DNA of 64,000 bases from Halobacillus salinus (lineage in GTDB: Bacteria > Bacillota > Bacilli > Bacillales > Halobacillaceae), in the NCBI RefSeq assembly GCF_004684905.1, contig NZ_SRJC01000004.1:176543-240542 (forward strand), written 5' to 3'. The notes under the pieces were generated by a model. That model saw only the letters and a program-made list of their open reading frames with translations, did not search any database and had not been told where the DNA came from. Shown here piece by piece: positions 9,095-18,218 of the stretch. The position numbers were made by a program, and so were the translations under genes. How positions within the stretch are numbered: position 1 is the first letter of the stretch; every line of letters starts with the position of its first letter.

Positions 9095-11893
9095 GTGGCT
9101 GATGAACAATCAAGGTATTCCCGCCTTGCGCAAATCACCAAACTAATTAATACAAAGCTCGATTTACGCGAAGTCCTAAGACATGTTGTAACAGCCATAT
9201 CCGAAGAAATTGTCCAATGTGATTCGGTCGGCATTTATTTACCTCAAGAGGACGGCACTTACCGCGGATACGTCGGAAAGCCAGAGACGATCAATGGGAT
9301 GACATTGGATATGCACGTAGTGGACCCTGAACAGGATCGGCTCGCTAAAGAAGTGATCGAAACGGGAGAGACCGTATATATCCCTGACACTTCAAAGGAC
9401 GACCGACCTGACAGGAGAGCGATAGAAGCATTCAAGATCAGTTCCTTGCTCGTCGCCCCTCTCAAGTACGAAAACCATTTATATGGGCTCGCTTTTCTAT
9501 TCGACTACGGCATTCCGATGAACTTGAACGAATCAGAAGTAGAATCGATCCAGGCTTATATCAATATGGCTGCAGTAGCCATACGAAATGCGAATAACTT
9601 GAGCCGCAAAGAAATCCTCATTTCTGAGAAACAACTCCTGTTGAACGTCACGAGGGAACTCTCGTTAAGCTCCTCCATCCGGGAAGCATTGGACATCTGC
9701 TTCCAGAATGTCGGAGAGGTACTTGGAAACCACAACATTGCCGCACACTTCCTAGATCCATTAGCAGAAAGGCAGATTAAGCCATCTAACCTAAGTGCAA
9801 ACAGTGTATGGACGGAGGAAGCTTGGAAAAAAGAACACGAACAACTGAAAGTCAACTTTCGAGACGATGCGCTCTTCCAAGATGTCCTCAAGAAAAAGGA
9901 ATCTGTCCTCATTCCGGACGTTTTCGAGGATCCACGCCCAGATTCCGATGTTTGCCGTCACTTCAACATCAAAGGCCTTTATATGCTCCCCCTCATTTCC
10001 ATGGGAGACGTTCTCGGTACTATCGCCGTGGCGGACTTCGACGGAAGCCACTCGAACTACTCGAAATCAGCTATGCAGTTAGCAGAATCCATAGTAGATG
10101 CTACAGCACCGGTTTTGTCCAACCTAATCTATATGGAAAGACAAGAACTGATCATTCAGGAACGAACCTTTGAAGTACGTAAGAAAAAAGAAGAACTAGA
10201 AGAAGCTTTCACGGATTTGAAGCAGGTCAGTAAAGAAAAGGAATTGATTTTAGACTCTGCTGGTGAAGGAATATTTGGAATGGATTTAGACGGGAACATC
10301 ACGTTTTCCAATCTGTCTGCCAAACGTATTCTCGGCTATCAGATCACAGAAGACGTACGAGGCAACTCGCTGTACGAAGTATTCAATGTGACGCAAGAAG
10401 ACGAAGAAAGCTCTCACCCCTTCATCCAAGATGGGATGCAGTTTCATAAACGGTTAGAACGAACATTTGCTAAGAAAGATGGCACAACTTTCCCAGCCGA
10501 ATATATGATCACTCCTCAACAAATAGATCAACAAATCGTCGGGTACGTCATTACGTTCAAGGACATCACAGCAAGAAAACAAATGGAAGAAAAGATAAAG
10601 TATCACGCCTATTATGACAGTGTGACGAACATTCCGAACCGAACTCTGTTCCAAGACCGCCTTAACCAGGCGCTGGCATATGCAGAGACCCAAGAACGAT
10701 CACTTGCGGTCCTGTTCTTGGATTTGGATCGCTTCAAGCAAATCAACGATACCTTCGGACACAGCTTCGGTGATTCCGTACTGAAACTAGTAGCCGACAG
10801 ATTGGGAGCTGTTCTACCTAAAGAAGCGACTGTATCCAGGCAAAGCGGCGATGAGTTCGTCATTTTGCTTCCGAGCGTTGAACATTTAGAGGAAGCCATA
10901 GCTTATACGGAGGAAATCATCAAAATATTCATTGCTCCGTTTCACATTCATAACCAAGAAATTACGATCAAGAGCAGTATCGGTATCAGTATGTATCCTG
11001 ATCATGGATTGAACGGAGAACAATTAGTGAAACACGCCGATGCCGCCATGTATCGCGCTAAAGAACGGACCGGCAATCAATATCAAGTATATTCCGATGA
11101 CATCGACACAGACTCCCTCATGAAAATAAAGCTTGAGAATGAACTATTCAAAGCACTGGAGCGTGAGGAAGGATTTGTTCTGCATTATCAACCGAAAGTC
11201 GATATGCGCACCCAAGAAGTGATGGGAATGGAAGCTTTAGTTCGCTGGGAACACCCCTCTTACGGACTGCTTCCACCGAGAGAGTTCATTGCGCTGGCAG
11301 AAGAAACGGGCGCTATTACGAAGCTTGGTAGATGGGTATTGAAGGAAGCCTGCCGAAAGCGAAAAGAATGGTACGACTTGGGCTTCAAAGCTATGGTGAT
11401 GTCGGTCAATCTGTCTCCACAGCAACTGAGTCAGCGAAACCTTGTCGAAACAGTCTCAGGCATATTAGAGGACACGGGTCTGAAGCCTGAGCTTCTCGAA
11501 TTGGAGCTTACAGAAAATTTAATCATACACAACACAAAACAAACGGTAGCAACGATTGCAGACCTCAAGCGACTCGGTGTACAAATTTCCATTGATGACT
11601 TCGGCACCGGCTATTCTTCGCTTGCTTACCTAAAGGATCTGCCTGTGGACACATTGAAGATCGATAAGTCATTCATCGATGATATTACGAACAATTCTGC
11701 TATTACAGATACCATCATCTCCTTGGCCAAGAACCTCCACCTGCATGTCATCGCAGAAGGAGTAGAAACAAAAGAACAGGCGCAATGTTTACACAAAAAA
11801 GGATGCCATTTGATTCAAGGATATTATTTCAGCCCCCCTATTCCTGCTGATGCGTTTTTGGATAGAATTTCCACTATAATTTCCGAGAGGTGA
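9095..11893 (+). CDS. GAF-GAF-PAS-GGDEF-EAL cyclic-di-GMP protein
   Basis: A 932-residue cytosolic sensor and c-di-GMP turnover protein. Two GAF-type domains occupy about residues 15-340, a PAS domain about 385-500 (LDSAGEGIFGMDLDGNITFSN), GGDEF about 505-665 and EAL about 680-930. The GGDEF site reads SGDEF, a variant often active, and the inhibitory RxxD site is absent. The EAL domain looks intact: EALVRW, ELTENLI, DDFGTGYSS, LKIDKSFI and AEGVETKEQ. It may be a phosphodiesterase, with the GGDEF domain active or regulatory. There are no membrane segments. The start is GTG at 9095, eight bases after GGAGG. A ThDP enzyme gene begins four bases after its stop, so the two are probably co-transcribed. 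Confidence 0.92.
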   Translation: MADEQSRYSRLAQITKLINTKLDLREVLRHVVTAISEEIVQCDSVGIYLPQEDGTYRGYVGKPETINGMTLDMHVVDPEQDRLAKEVIETGETVYIPDTSKDDRPDRRAIEAFKISSLLVAPLKYENHLYGLAFLFDYGIPMNLNESEVESIQAYINMAAVAIRNANNLSRKEILISEKQLLLNVTRELSLSSSIREALDICFQNVGEVLGNHNIAAHFLDPLAERQIKPSNLSANSVWTEEAWKKEHEQLKVNFRDDALFQDVLKKKESVLIPDVFEDPRPDSDVCRHFNIKGLYMLPLISMGDVLGTIAVADFDGSHSNYSKSAMQLAESIVDATAPVLSNLIYMERQELIIQERTFEVRKKKEELEEAFTDLKQVSKEKELILDSAGEGIFGMDLDGNITFSNLSAKRILGYQITEDVRGNSLYEVFNVTQEDEESSHPFIQDGMQFHKRLERTFAKKDGTTFPAEYMITPQQIDQQIVGYVITFKDITARKQMEEKIKYHAYYDSVTNIPNRTLFQDRLNQALAYAETQERSLAVLFLDLDRFKQINDTFGHSFGDSVLKLVADRLGAVLPKEATVSRQSGDEFVILLPSVEHLEEAIAYTEEIIKIFIAPFHIHNQEITIKSSIGISMYPDHGLNGEQLVKHADAAMYRAKERTGNQYQVYSDDIDTDSLMKIKLENELFKALEREEGFVLHYQPKVDMRTQEVMGMEALVRWEHPSYGLLPPREFIALAEETGAITKLGRWVLKEACRKRKEWYDLGFKAMVMSVNLSPQQLSQRNLVETVSGILEDTGLKPELLELELTENLIIHNTKQTVATIADLKRLGVQISIDDFGTGYSSLAYLKDLPVDTLKIDKSFIDDITNNSAITDTIISLAKNLHLHVIAEGVETKEQAQCLHKKGCHLIQGYYFSPPIPADAFLDRISTIISER

Positions 11894-11897
11894 AGTA

Positions 11898-13532
11898 ATG
11901 AAATCTGTACGCGCTGTTTTAGATTATTTAGTGTCTGGTGATGTCTCTTATATTTTTGGAATTCCTGCTGGTTCTGTGAATGCTTTCTTTGATGAATTAT
12001 ATGATACGCCTTCTATCACGCCGATTGTGACAAAGCACGAGGGGGCCGCCTCTTATATGGCCGCGGCGTACGCAAAGTACTCCGGCTCGCTCAGCGTCTG
12101 CATCGGGAGCAGTGGACCAGGTGGTACCAACTTGGTCACCGGCGCTGCAAACGCTATGCGTGAACACCTGCCTGTCTTATTTTTAACAGGAGCCGTTCCG
12201 ACTGAGACGGTAGGCTTGAATGCTTCACAAGAGTTGCATGCTGATCCTATCTATCAATCTGTGACAAAATACAGCGCGCGGGTGGACCGGGCAGAAGATT
12301 TACTGCCAGAGATTCACAAAGCAGTGGAGATTGCACTCTCAGGTGTCCCAGGACCCGTTCATATTGCGATGCCGATCGATGTACAGCTATCGTCCGTGCC
12401 TTTCCAATCGTTGCCGACGTTTCCTGCCCGCACCCGATTGATTCCCGATGATGCAGTTGTTCAAGAGGCCGTAACTGCTCTAGAAAGAAGCGAGAGCGGT
12501 TATATCTTTGCAGGGCAAGGTATCCGCGGTGCAGTCGATGATGTGATTGAGCTTGCAGAAACGTTGAACTGGCCAATCATTACCTCCCCTCAGGCAAAAG
12601 GGCTGATCCCAAGTGACCATCCGCTGCTGAAGGGGATATTCGGCTTTGCAGGTCATGAGTCCGCTTCTTCCTTCATTCATGAAGGGGATGCGGAAACGGT
12701 TCTGATCTTAGGCTCAAGCTTAGGGGAAACAGCGACAAACAACTATAATCCGCACATCAATGAAGATCGGTACACGATCCAAGCAGACTTCGATGCATGT
12801 GTGTTTAACAGGAAGTACCCCGTCGACCTCGCCCTTCATGGAGAAATGGATTTAACCGTATCTGCATTGAATACCGGGCTTAAGAATCGGGGGCGGGAAC
12901 GAAACAAAATACAAACGCCCGCGCATCAGGAGATAGAACTGGATACCGAGTATAATACACGTAACGTATTGATGAGTTTACAGAACATGCTTCCGAAAAC
13001 GACGCGTTACACGATTGATATAGGGGAGTTTATGGCTTACGTCATTCACCACATGGAGGTACCGACATATGATGCGTTTGATATTAACGTACACTTCGGT
13101 GCGATGGGTAGCGGCATCGGCAGTGCTATCGGCGCCAAACTAGCCGACCCCGATCGTCCGACCGTCAGCATTACTGGGGACGGATGCTTCTTCATGCACG
13201 GAATGGAAGTACTGACCGCTAAAGAGTATGGTATCCCCGTTCTATTTGTTGTCATGAACAATGCAAGACTAGGAATGGTCCACCATGGTCACGCCCTTCA
13301 ATATAAGCGCGTACACCAGACTTTTGCTCAGGAACCTGTAAGCATCACAGCCATGGCAGAAACGCTCGGCATCCCATCTGCCAGAATCGATTCGATGGAT
13401 GATCTGAATTCAGATACCGTATCAACCCTACTTAACACGAAAGGTCCTGCGGTGCTCGAAGTGGCTTTAGTCGATGACAACATTCCTCCAATGGGAGATC
13501 GTGTGAAGTTCTTGTCATCATTCGGAAAATAA
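11898..13532 (+). CDS. Thiamine-diphosphate enzyme of the acetolactate synthase/benzoylformate decarboxylase family
   Basis: A 544-residue three-domain ThDP enzyme. The N-terminal pyrimidine domain has the catalytic glutamate in KHEGAASYMAAAYA, a central FAD/NAD-like domain follows, and the C-terminal domain has the ThDP/Mg motif GDGCFFMHGMEVLTAKEYG ending in NN. The SGPGGTNLVTG turn is also typical. Length and motifs fit 2-oxoacid decarboxylases, pyruvate oxidases and acetolactate synthases, and the substrate cannot be decided. It is not part of an ilv operon. It lies four bases after the GGDEF-EAL gene with GAGAGGTGAAG as ribosome site, an unusual partnership. Confidence 0.85.
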   Translation: MKSVRAVLDYLVSGDVSYIFGIPAGSVNAFFDELYDTPSITPIVTKHEGAASYMAAAYAKYSGSLSVCIGSSGPGGTNLVTGAANAMREHLPVLFLTGAVPTETVGLNASQELHADPIYQSVTKYSARVDRAEDLLPEIHKAVEIALSGVPGPVHIAMPIDVQLSSVPFQSLPTFPARTRLIPDDAVVQEAVTALERSESGYIFAGQGIRGAVDDVIELAETLNWPIITSPQAKGLIPSDHPLLKGIFGFAGHESASSFIHEGDAETVLILGSSLGETATNNYNPHINEDRYTIQADFDACVFNRKYPVDLALHGEMDLTVSALNTGLKNRGRERNKIQTPAHQEIELDTEYNTRNVLMSLQNMLPKTTRYTIDIGEFMAYVIHHMEVPTYDAFDINVHFGAMGSGIGSAIGAKLADPDRPTVSITGDGCFFMHGMEVLTAKEYGIPVLFVVMNNARLGMVHHGHALQYKRVHQTFAQEPVSITAMAETLGIPSARIDSMDDLNSDTVSTLLNTKGPAVLEVALVDDNIPPMGDRVKFLSSFGK

Positions 13533-13625
13533 TATGTCTAAATGTAGAAACTTTTCAAGAAACGATTGCAACTTTCACTCTCCCTCTATACGATATTAGT
13601 AGAAAAATAGAGAGGGTGCGTACAT

Positions 13626-14096
13626 TTGAAAATGAAAGGCTGGATCATCGTTTTCTTGATAGCCGGAAGTGTATTGAGCGGTTGTGCTTCCAATGAAGAG
13701 GAGAGTCATACAGAAGGACATGGAGACTTGCGCGAGGAAACAGCTAGTGCAGCTGAACTTCCTTCCTTTTTAGATGAAAAACCGGAAGACATGCAGCTTC
13801 TATATACAGCAGTCGGACAAAGCCAGGAGTTACTAGAGCAAATCCCTTGCTACTGCGGGTGCGGAGATAGTGTCGGCCATCGTAACAACTACGACTGCTT
13901 TATTCATGAGAACCAGGAATCAGGTGCTGTCGTATGGGACGACCACGCAACGAAATGTGCAGCTTGTTTAGAAATTGCAGCACAGTCCATTATCGATTAT
14001 CAAGACGGGAAATCAATTAAAGAGATACGTGATGATATCGATGCGGCTTACGAAGAAGGCTACGCTGAGCCTACTCCAACGCCTGCTGTATCATAA
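13626..14096 (+). CDS. PCYCGC-motif lipoprotein
   Basis: A 156-residue exported lipoprotein. A hydrophobic signal segment ends in the lipobox LSGC (Cys at about 21), followed by a His/Glu-rich linker, and then the named motif in IPCYCGCGDSVGHRNNYDCF. Two further cysteines occur in KCAACLEIA. This matches a Firmicutes family of unknown function defined by the PCYCGC motif. The clustered Cys and His residues suggest metal or redox binding outside the membrane, which is inference. The start is TTG at 13626 because GAGGG lies nine bases upstream; ATG at 13632 is an alternative. Confidence 0.82.
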   Translation: MKMKGWIIVFLIAGSVLSGCASNEEESHTEGHGDLREETASAAELPSFLDEKPEDMQLLYTAVGQSQELLEQIPCYCGCGDSVGHRNNYDCFIHENQESGAVVWDDHATKCAACLEIAAQSIIDYQDGKSIKEIRDDIDAAYEEGYAEPTPTPAVS

Positions 14097-14100
14097 ATAG

Positions 14101-14131
14101 AAACCGCGCCTGAGTTCAGGTGCGGTTTTTA
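14101..14131 (+). terminator. Terminator after the PCYCGC lipoprotein
   Basis: Two stacked stems (14101-14107 with 14122-14128, and 14109-14113 with 14116-14120) followed by five T residues. Confidence 0.85.
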
Positions 14132-14215
14132 ATATTCCTTAACGGAGGGATATAGCCTCTCCGTCCACGCTATGTGGAATATTCCAAAACAGTTTGTTTC
14201 TATCGAAATAAAAAA

Positions 14216-14239
14216 AGAAGCCTCTATTACAAGGCTTCT
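14216..14239 (-). terminator. Terminator of the GntR-ABC-sigma operon
   Basis: An 8-bp stem (14216-14223 with 14232-14239) with a run of A residues on the plus strand immediately left, which is a U-tract for minus-strand transcripts. It lies 27 bases beyond the sigma factor stop. Confidence 0.85.
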
Positions 14240-14265
14240 AGAAGAACAGTTATTCCATACCCCAA

Positions 14266-14772
14266 TTATGCCGTATGACTGTGCTGAGATAAATTTCTTA
14301 GAGCCATCCTCGCACGATACATACGCGACTTCACGCAAGCAGGTGTCAAATCGAGCGCTTCCGCTATCTCTTTCTCACTTTTCCCTTCCATGCAACCGAG
14401 TTTCAAAACAACCCGCAGTTTAGGAGGAAGTGCAGCAATCAGTTGGATAGCTTCCTTCGTTTGAAGGCGAAGCTCGACCAGTTCTTCCACACCACTTGAT
14501 GGTTCTGAAAAAGGTAACTCTTCTAGAGGTAGATAAACATGTCGTTTCTCTTTTCTTAATAAGTCTATCGCTTTACGGGTTGCAATAGTCGAAAGCCAAG
14601 CTCCGACCTTTCCCTCCTCTTTCACCTCATGTAGCTTGTCATAAGCTTTCATAAACGTTTCTTGAAGGATATCTTCAGCCAAACTCGAATCTCTCGTCAC
14701 TTTCAAGGCAGCGTAATAAACACGCTGATAGTAACGGGCATAAAGGGTATTGAAATAACTGTCCATCTTCAT
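14266..14772 (-). CDS. ECF-type sigma-70 family RNA polymerase sigma factor
   Basis: A 168-residue sigma factor with only regions 2 and 4. Region 2 reads YYQRVYYAALKVTRDSSLAEDILQETFMKAYDKL (the -10 recognition helix) and region 4 reads LPPKLRVVLKLGCMEGKSEKEIAEALDLTPACVKSRMYRARMAL (the -35 recognition helix). Its start lies nine bases after the ABC permease stop, so it is probably the last gene of that operon. No anti-sigma gene with a zinc-binding or membrane domain is adjacent, unlike the sigW-rsiW pair at 60 kb. Activity control is unknown; the transporter or the GntR regulator may supply it. Confidence 0.88.
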   Translation of the reverse strand: MKMDSYFNTLYARYYQRVYYAALKVTRDSSLAEDILQETFMKAYDKLHEVKEEGKVGAWLSTIATRKAIDLLRKEKRHVYLPLEELPFSEPSSGVEELVELRLQTKEAIQLIAALPPKLRVVLKLGCMEGKSEKEIAEALDLTPACVKSRMYRARMALRNLSQHSHTA

Positions 14773-14781
14773 CTATCTCCC

Positions 14782-16776
14782 TTATTCATTAAAATGATCG
14801 TTCACGTACGCTGGTGCTTCCGATATTCCAAGTAGTCGCGGTTCGGTTTCATTATTCGGAATGATAGCCATCAGGTACTTTATATTCTGCCATTCTTGCT
14901 CTGATTGAAGTGCCTTCTCAATCTTAGGTACATCAGAAACAGACAGTTTGTCGACACCCTCCTGATCTTGTATGGTGCTCCACGCTTCATCAGGATGGTT
15001 GTATCCATCCTCCCAGCGATAGAATTCAATTCGGTCAATGTCATCTGCCTCAAGGAAGGCGTCGTCGTATAACTCTCTCTCCTTCAACCAGGAAATGGTT
15101 TGAGCATACGACTGATCGATGCTCAAGCCATACGAAATAGAATTGTTATCGTACGGGTTAGGGTCGTTCAGAATGTTAACGTAGCTCGGTTGTCCTTTCG
15201 TTTCGTTCATCTCTTCATACGTAAGGTTATATAGATCCTCCTTAACAGATTCGAGAAACTGCGATACGTCTTCTGACTCAGTAAGCTTCACGTTTGAAAC
15301 CGTTACAAGTCTCGGTTCAATGATCAACCCAGATTTGCCAACCATCTCTGAGGTCAGCTGCATGATTGGATAGGTAAGCTCCTTATACGCTTCGGTCTCC
15401 ATCACAGCTGCTAATTCCTTTTCTACTTTTTGATTTGCTACCTGATATTGGCGATATACTTCTTTACCGTTATTCAAGCGATACATAATGAATTGATTGC
15501 GGCCCCCTTCTGATAGCGGACGAGACTCGTCAATCAAGGATTCATGTAAAGCTATTGTCTTTTCAATGGCATCATCTGACGTCATCAAAACATCTCGTTC
15601 GGTCCTTTGGTACTCTTCGTATCCGAAATAATGATTACCTAGATAGACACTTTCGACTTCTGAACGGTTCGGTACATAGTTTTCAGATGGCAGCATAGCA
15701 AGTGGAGCAACCAGTAGAACAATAGCTACTGCACCAGCATAAATGGAAAACCTCTTGGCGGTTTGCTTATGCCATATTCTCCAAGTCTTCTCTAGTAACA
15801 TCGTGGATAATAGGAAACCGATACTACCACCTAACACATATCCGAAGATCAACCATGTGAAGCTGAACGCCGTCTCTGCAAAATAAACCCCAAATGCTAA
15901 AGCGGTGCAGAAACTGACTCCGAACGTGAAGATCGGCTTCAGCCAGCTCACAGAAAGTGCTTGGGCAGCTGTTTCCAAGGCGCGTTTTTTATACGTGAAC
16001 AACGCCAGGATATAAAAGATGATCGCAGCTACGAGGTAGATCAACAGCATTCCATAATCAGAAGGCGGTTCTGTCTGATTCTGCATCGCTGGAGAAAAAT
16101 TGAACAAATCCATCAACGGTGATAAATTATTCACTCCCTGCTCTGCGAAATAATCAGCTGAAAAACCAGAAACCATCAAACTGACATTGAAGCCTACTAT
16201 TAAGTAAATCCCGGCAGGAAAGAATAATAGAATATATGTCAACACACCTTGTACAGCAGACAGACCAGTTAATGTACCGACGAACACCCCTGACATGAAC
16301 ACAAGTAAAGAGATAATAACCATAAGCAACGTCCAATACCCTAGTTCAGTAAGAGAATAAAAATAGGATACATCGGTCGCTATATAAAACAATAGTAAGA
16401 GTAGACTATTCAATAGCACTGGAGCTAGAACCAGTACAATACCAGAGACTACACGCTGGTTGAACAGCTTCTCTCTGCGAATCGGTAAGCTATGCATGAA
16501 GTCCGAAGAACTTTTCACATGCATATAGCGCATAAGGAAGACAGACATGAGGACAGGCATCAAGAATAATAGAATCACCTGAAACTCATAGCTGAACATC
16601 GAAGAAAACAACCCTTGGTCAACAGGCATAAGGCGCGCCGTATCATCGACTTTCATCGCAACCTGTAAAGGTACAAGAAAGGCAAGTGCCACAAAATAGA
16701 CGATACTGATCCATCCAACATTACGAAAATCCTGTTTCATCCATTCTTTCTTAAGTAAGAATGTTCTCGATGGCAT
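14782..16776 (-). CDS. ABC transporter permease with large extracytoplasmic C-terminal domain
   Basis: A 664-residue membrane protein. The first 350 residues hold about ten hydrophobic segments of the ABC-2 permease type. They are followed from about residue 365 by a hydrophilic domain of nearly 300 residues with no catalytic motif, as in YtrC-like permeases of Bacillus envelope-stress transporters. The start is ATG at 16776, six bases after AGGAGGTG, and overlaps the ATPase gene by 26 bases. It is the partner of that ATPase; the substrate is unknown. Relatives of this operon type respond to cell-wall antibiotics, which makes a peptide or envelope stress role plausible. Confidence 0.8.
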   Translation of the reverse strand: MPSRTFLLKKEWMKQDFRNVGWISIVYFVALAFLVPLQVAMKVDDTARLMPVDQGLFSSMFSYEFQVILLFLMPVLMSVFLMRYMHVKSSSDFMHSLPIRREKLFNQRVVSGIVLVLAPVLLNSLLLLLFYIATDVSYFYSLTELGYWTLLMVIISLLVFMSGVFVGTLTGLSAVQGVLTYILLFFPAGIYLIVGFNVSLMVSGFSADYFAEQGVNNLSPLMDLFNFSPAMQNQTEPPSDYGMLLIYLVAAIIFYILALFTYKKRALETAAQALSVSWLKPIFTFGVSFCTALAFGVYFAETAFSFTWLIFGYVLGGSIGFLLSTMLLEKTWRIWHKQTAKRFSIYAGAVAIVLLVAPLAMLPSENYVPNRSEVESVYLGNHYFGYEEYQRTERDVLMTSDDAIEKTIALHESLIDESRPLSEGGRNQFIMYRLNNGKEVYRQYQVANQKVEKELAAVMETEAYKELTYPIMQLTSEMVGKSGLIIEPRLVTVSNVKLTESEDVSQFLESVKEDLYNLTYEEMNETKGQPSYVNILNDPNPYDNNSISYGLSIDQSYAQTISWLKERELYDDAFLEADDIDRIEFYRWEDGYNHPDEAWSTIQDQEGVDKLSVSDVPKIEKALQSEQEWQNIKYLMAIIPNNETEPRLLGISEAPAYVNDHFNE

Positions 16777-17650
16777 AACCAGCACCTCCTAATTCATAAA
16801 TGAAAATTTCTTCGAGCGTCAGTGGAAGAAGGTCGAACACAACAGGTTGTAATGCTTGAATGGTTTCTTTCACTTGTGATTCTGCCCCTCTTACGATATA
16901 CAGCTGCACACTGCCTCTACTTGTGTGATGTAAAATATCCAGCTGCTCATGCAGGATTTCCTTATTGTCCTCCTTGAAAGCAACCTGAACTTTATGGAAG
17001 TCTGATTTCAAATCATCCAGTTCACGTTCAAGAAGAACTTCGCCTTTATGTAAAATCCCGACATGATCACAAATGTCCTCTACTTCGCGTAGATTGTGTG
17101 AGGAAATCAAGATCGTCATTTCACGGTCGGCAACATCCTGGATCAACAGATTCCGGATTTTTTGACGCATCACAGCATCCAGTCCGTCAAACGGCTCATC
17201 CAACACAAGTACCTCAGGCATCACAGACAAGGACAACCAAAAAGCCACTTGACGCTGCATCCCTTTAGAGAACTTACTGATTTTTTTATTCTCATCTAGT
17301 TGGAAGACGGCTTTCAGCTTTTGGAATCTATCCTCATTCCATGAATCAAATATTTCTTGATAGTAGCTCGCCATCTGGCGTGCTGTGTATTGGGGTAGAA
17401 AATAGAGAGAATCCGGCATAAATATCAGTTTCTGCTTCACATCTTCATTCTCAAACACCGATTGATCGAGCACGTTCACTTCCCCAGATTGTTGCTTAAG
17501 AATCCCTGCGATTGTGCGCAACAAAGTCGTTTTACCGGCACCGTTCGACCCAAGCAGCCCATAAATAGATCCACGTTTCACCGTAAAGCTAACATTGTTT
17601 AGAACAGGCTCCTTCTCGAACGATTTTGTTACGTCCTGGACTTCAATCAT
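16751..17650 (-). CDS. ABC transporter ATP-binding protein (YtrB-like)
   Basis: A 299-residue ATPase subunit. Walker A is LLGSNGAGKTTLL (about residues 33-45), the signature segment reads FSKGMQRQVAFWLSL, a variant of LSGGQ, and Walker B is EVLVLDEPFDGLD. The start is ATG at 17650 with GGGAGGGG upstream, overlapping the GntR gene by eight bases. The SKGM form of the signature is usual in the GntR-linked YtrB/BcrA-type group. It forms a transporter with the permease encoded next. Confidence 0.93.
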   Translation of the reverse strand: MIEVQDVTKSFEKEPVLNNVSFTVKRGSIYGLLGSNGAGKTTLLRTIAGILKQQSGEVNVLDQSVFENEDVKQKLIFMPDSLYFLPQYTARQMASYYQEIFDSWNEDRFQKLKAVFQLDENKKISKFSKGMQRQVAFWLSLSVMPEVLVLDEPFDGLDAVMRQKIRNLLIQDVADREMTILISSHNLREVEDICDHVGILHKGEVLLERELDDLKSDFHKVQVAFKEDNKEILHEQLDILHHTSRGSVQLYIVRGAESQVKETIQALQPVVFDLLPLTLEEIFIYELGGAGYAIENILT

Positions 17651-18020
17651 GTGGTTCCCCTCCCTCGACTTCGCGGAGCATTGCCTGGATCTCTTCGGTG
17701 GTAATACCAAGATAGATCGCTTCTGCGAAAAGTTTTTTCAGCTCTTCACGCACTTTGTTCAACTCCTCTTTGTTTTCCGACTTTTCAACGGGATGCACAA
17801 AGCTCCCTTTTCCTTTTTGTGAATAAATATAGCCCTGCGATTCGAGCTCGCGGTAGGCCTTTTGTATCGTATTTGGATTGATGGTCATTTGTTGTGCCAG
17901 TTCTCTGACCGAAGGAAGTTTCTCATCTCCCTTCAAGACATCATTGATGATCAATTCTTTCAGCTTCTCTACAAGTTGTTCGTAGATCGGCTTACGACTT
18001 CTGATGTCCAATTCGAACAT
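17643..18020 (-). CDS. GntR-family regulator, YtrA subfamily
   Basis: A 125-residue regulator with the GntR winged helix: RKPIYEQLVEKLKELIINDVLKGDEKLPSVRELAQQMTINPNTIQKAYRELESQGYIYSQKGKGSFV. It has only a short C-terminal helical tail, typical of the YtrA subfamily that controls ABC transporter operons. The start is ATG at 18020 behind GAGGAGGTG. It is the first gene of a four-gene operon with an ABC transporter and a sigma factor. A palindrome in front of it (18041-18074) is the likely operator for autorepression. Confidence 0.92.
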   Translation of the reverse strand: MFELDIRSRKPIYEQLVEKLKELIINDVLKGDEKLPSVRELAQQMTINPNTIQKAYRELESQGYIYSQKGKGSFVHPVEKSENKEELNKVREELKKLFAEAIYLGITTEEIQAMLREVEGGEPHD

Positions 18021-18040
18021 GTACGCACCTCCTCGGTGGG

Positions 18041-18074
18041 ACTGTATTAACTGTACTATTATTATTAATACAGT
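18041..18074. promoter_or_regulatory. Palindromic operator of the GntR-ABC operon
   Basis: ACTGTATTAA (18041-18050) and TTAATACAGT (18065-18074) form a perfect 10-bp inverted repeat with 14 bases between, in the region expected for the minus-strand promoter. A third copy of the half-site occurs at 18168-18177, between the operator and the divergent symporter gene. Confidence 0.75.
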
Positions 18075-18218
18075 TGTTAGTATAGTGTAATGCTCCCCAT
18101 TTGTGAAGCTGAATTTTAATTTCATTTACTAAACAAAAGGAAAATAGGTCTTTTTTCTTTGTTTCAAACTGTATTAAAAGGGAATATATGGTTAATATCA
18201 CTCAAAGGAGGGATGAAT

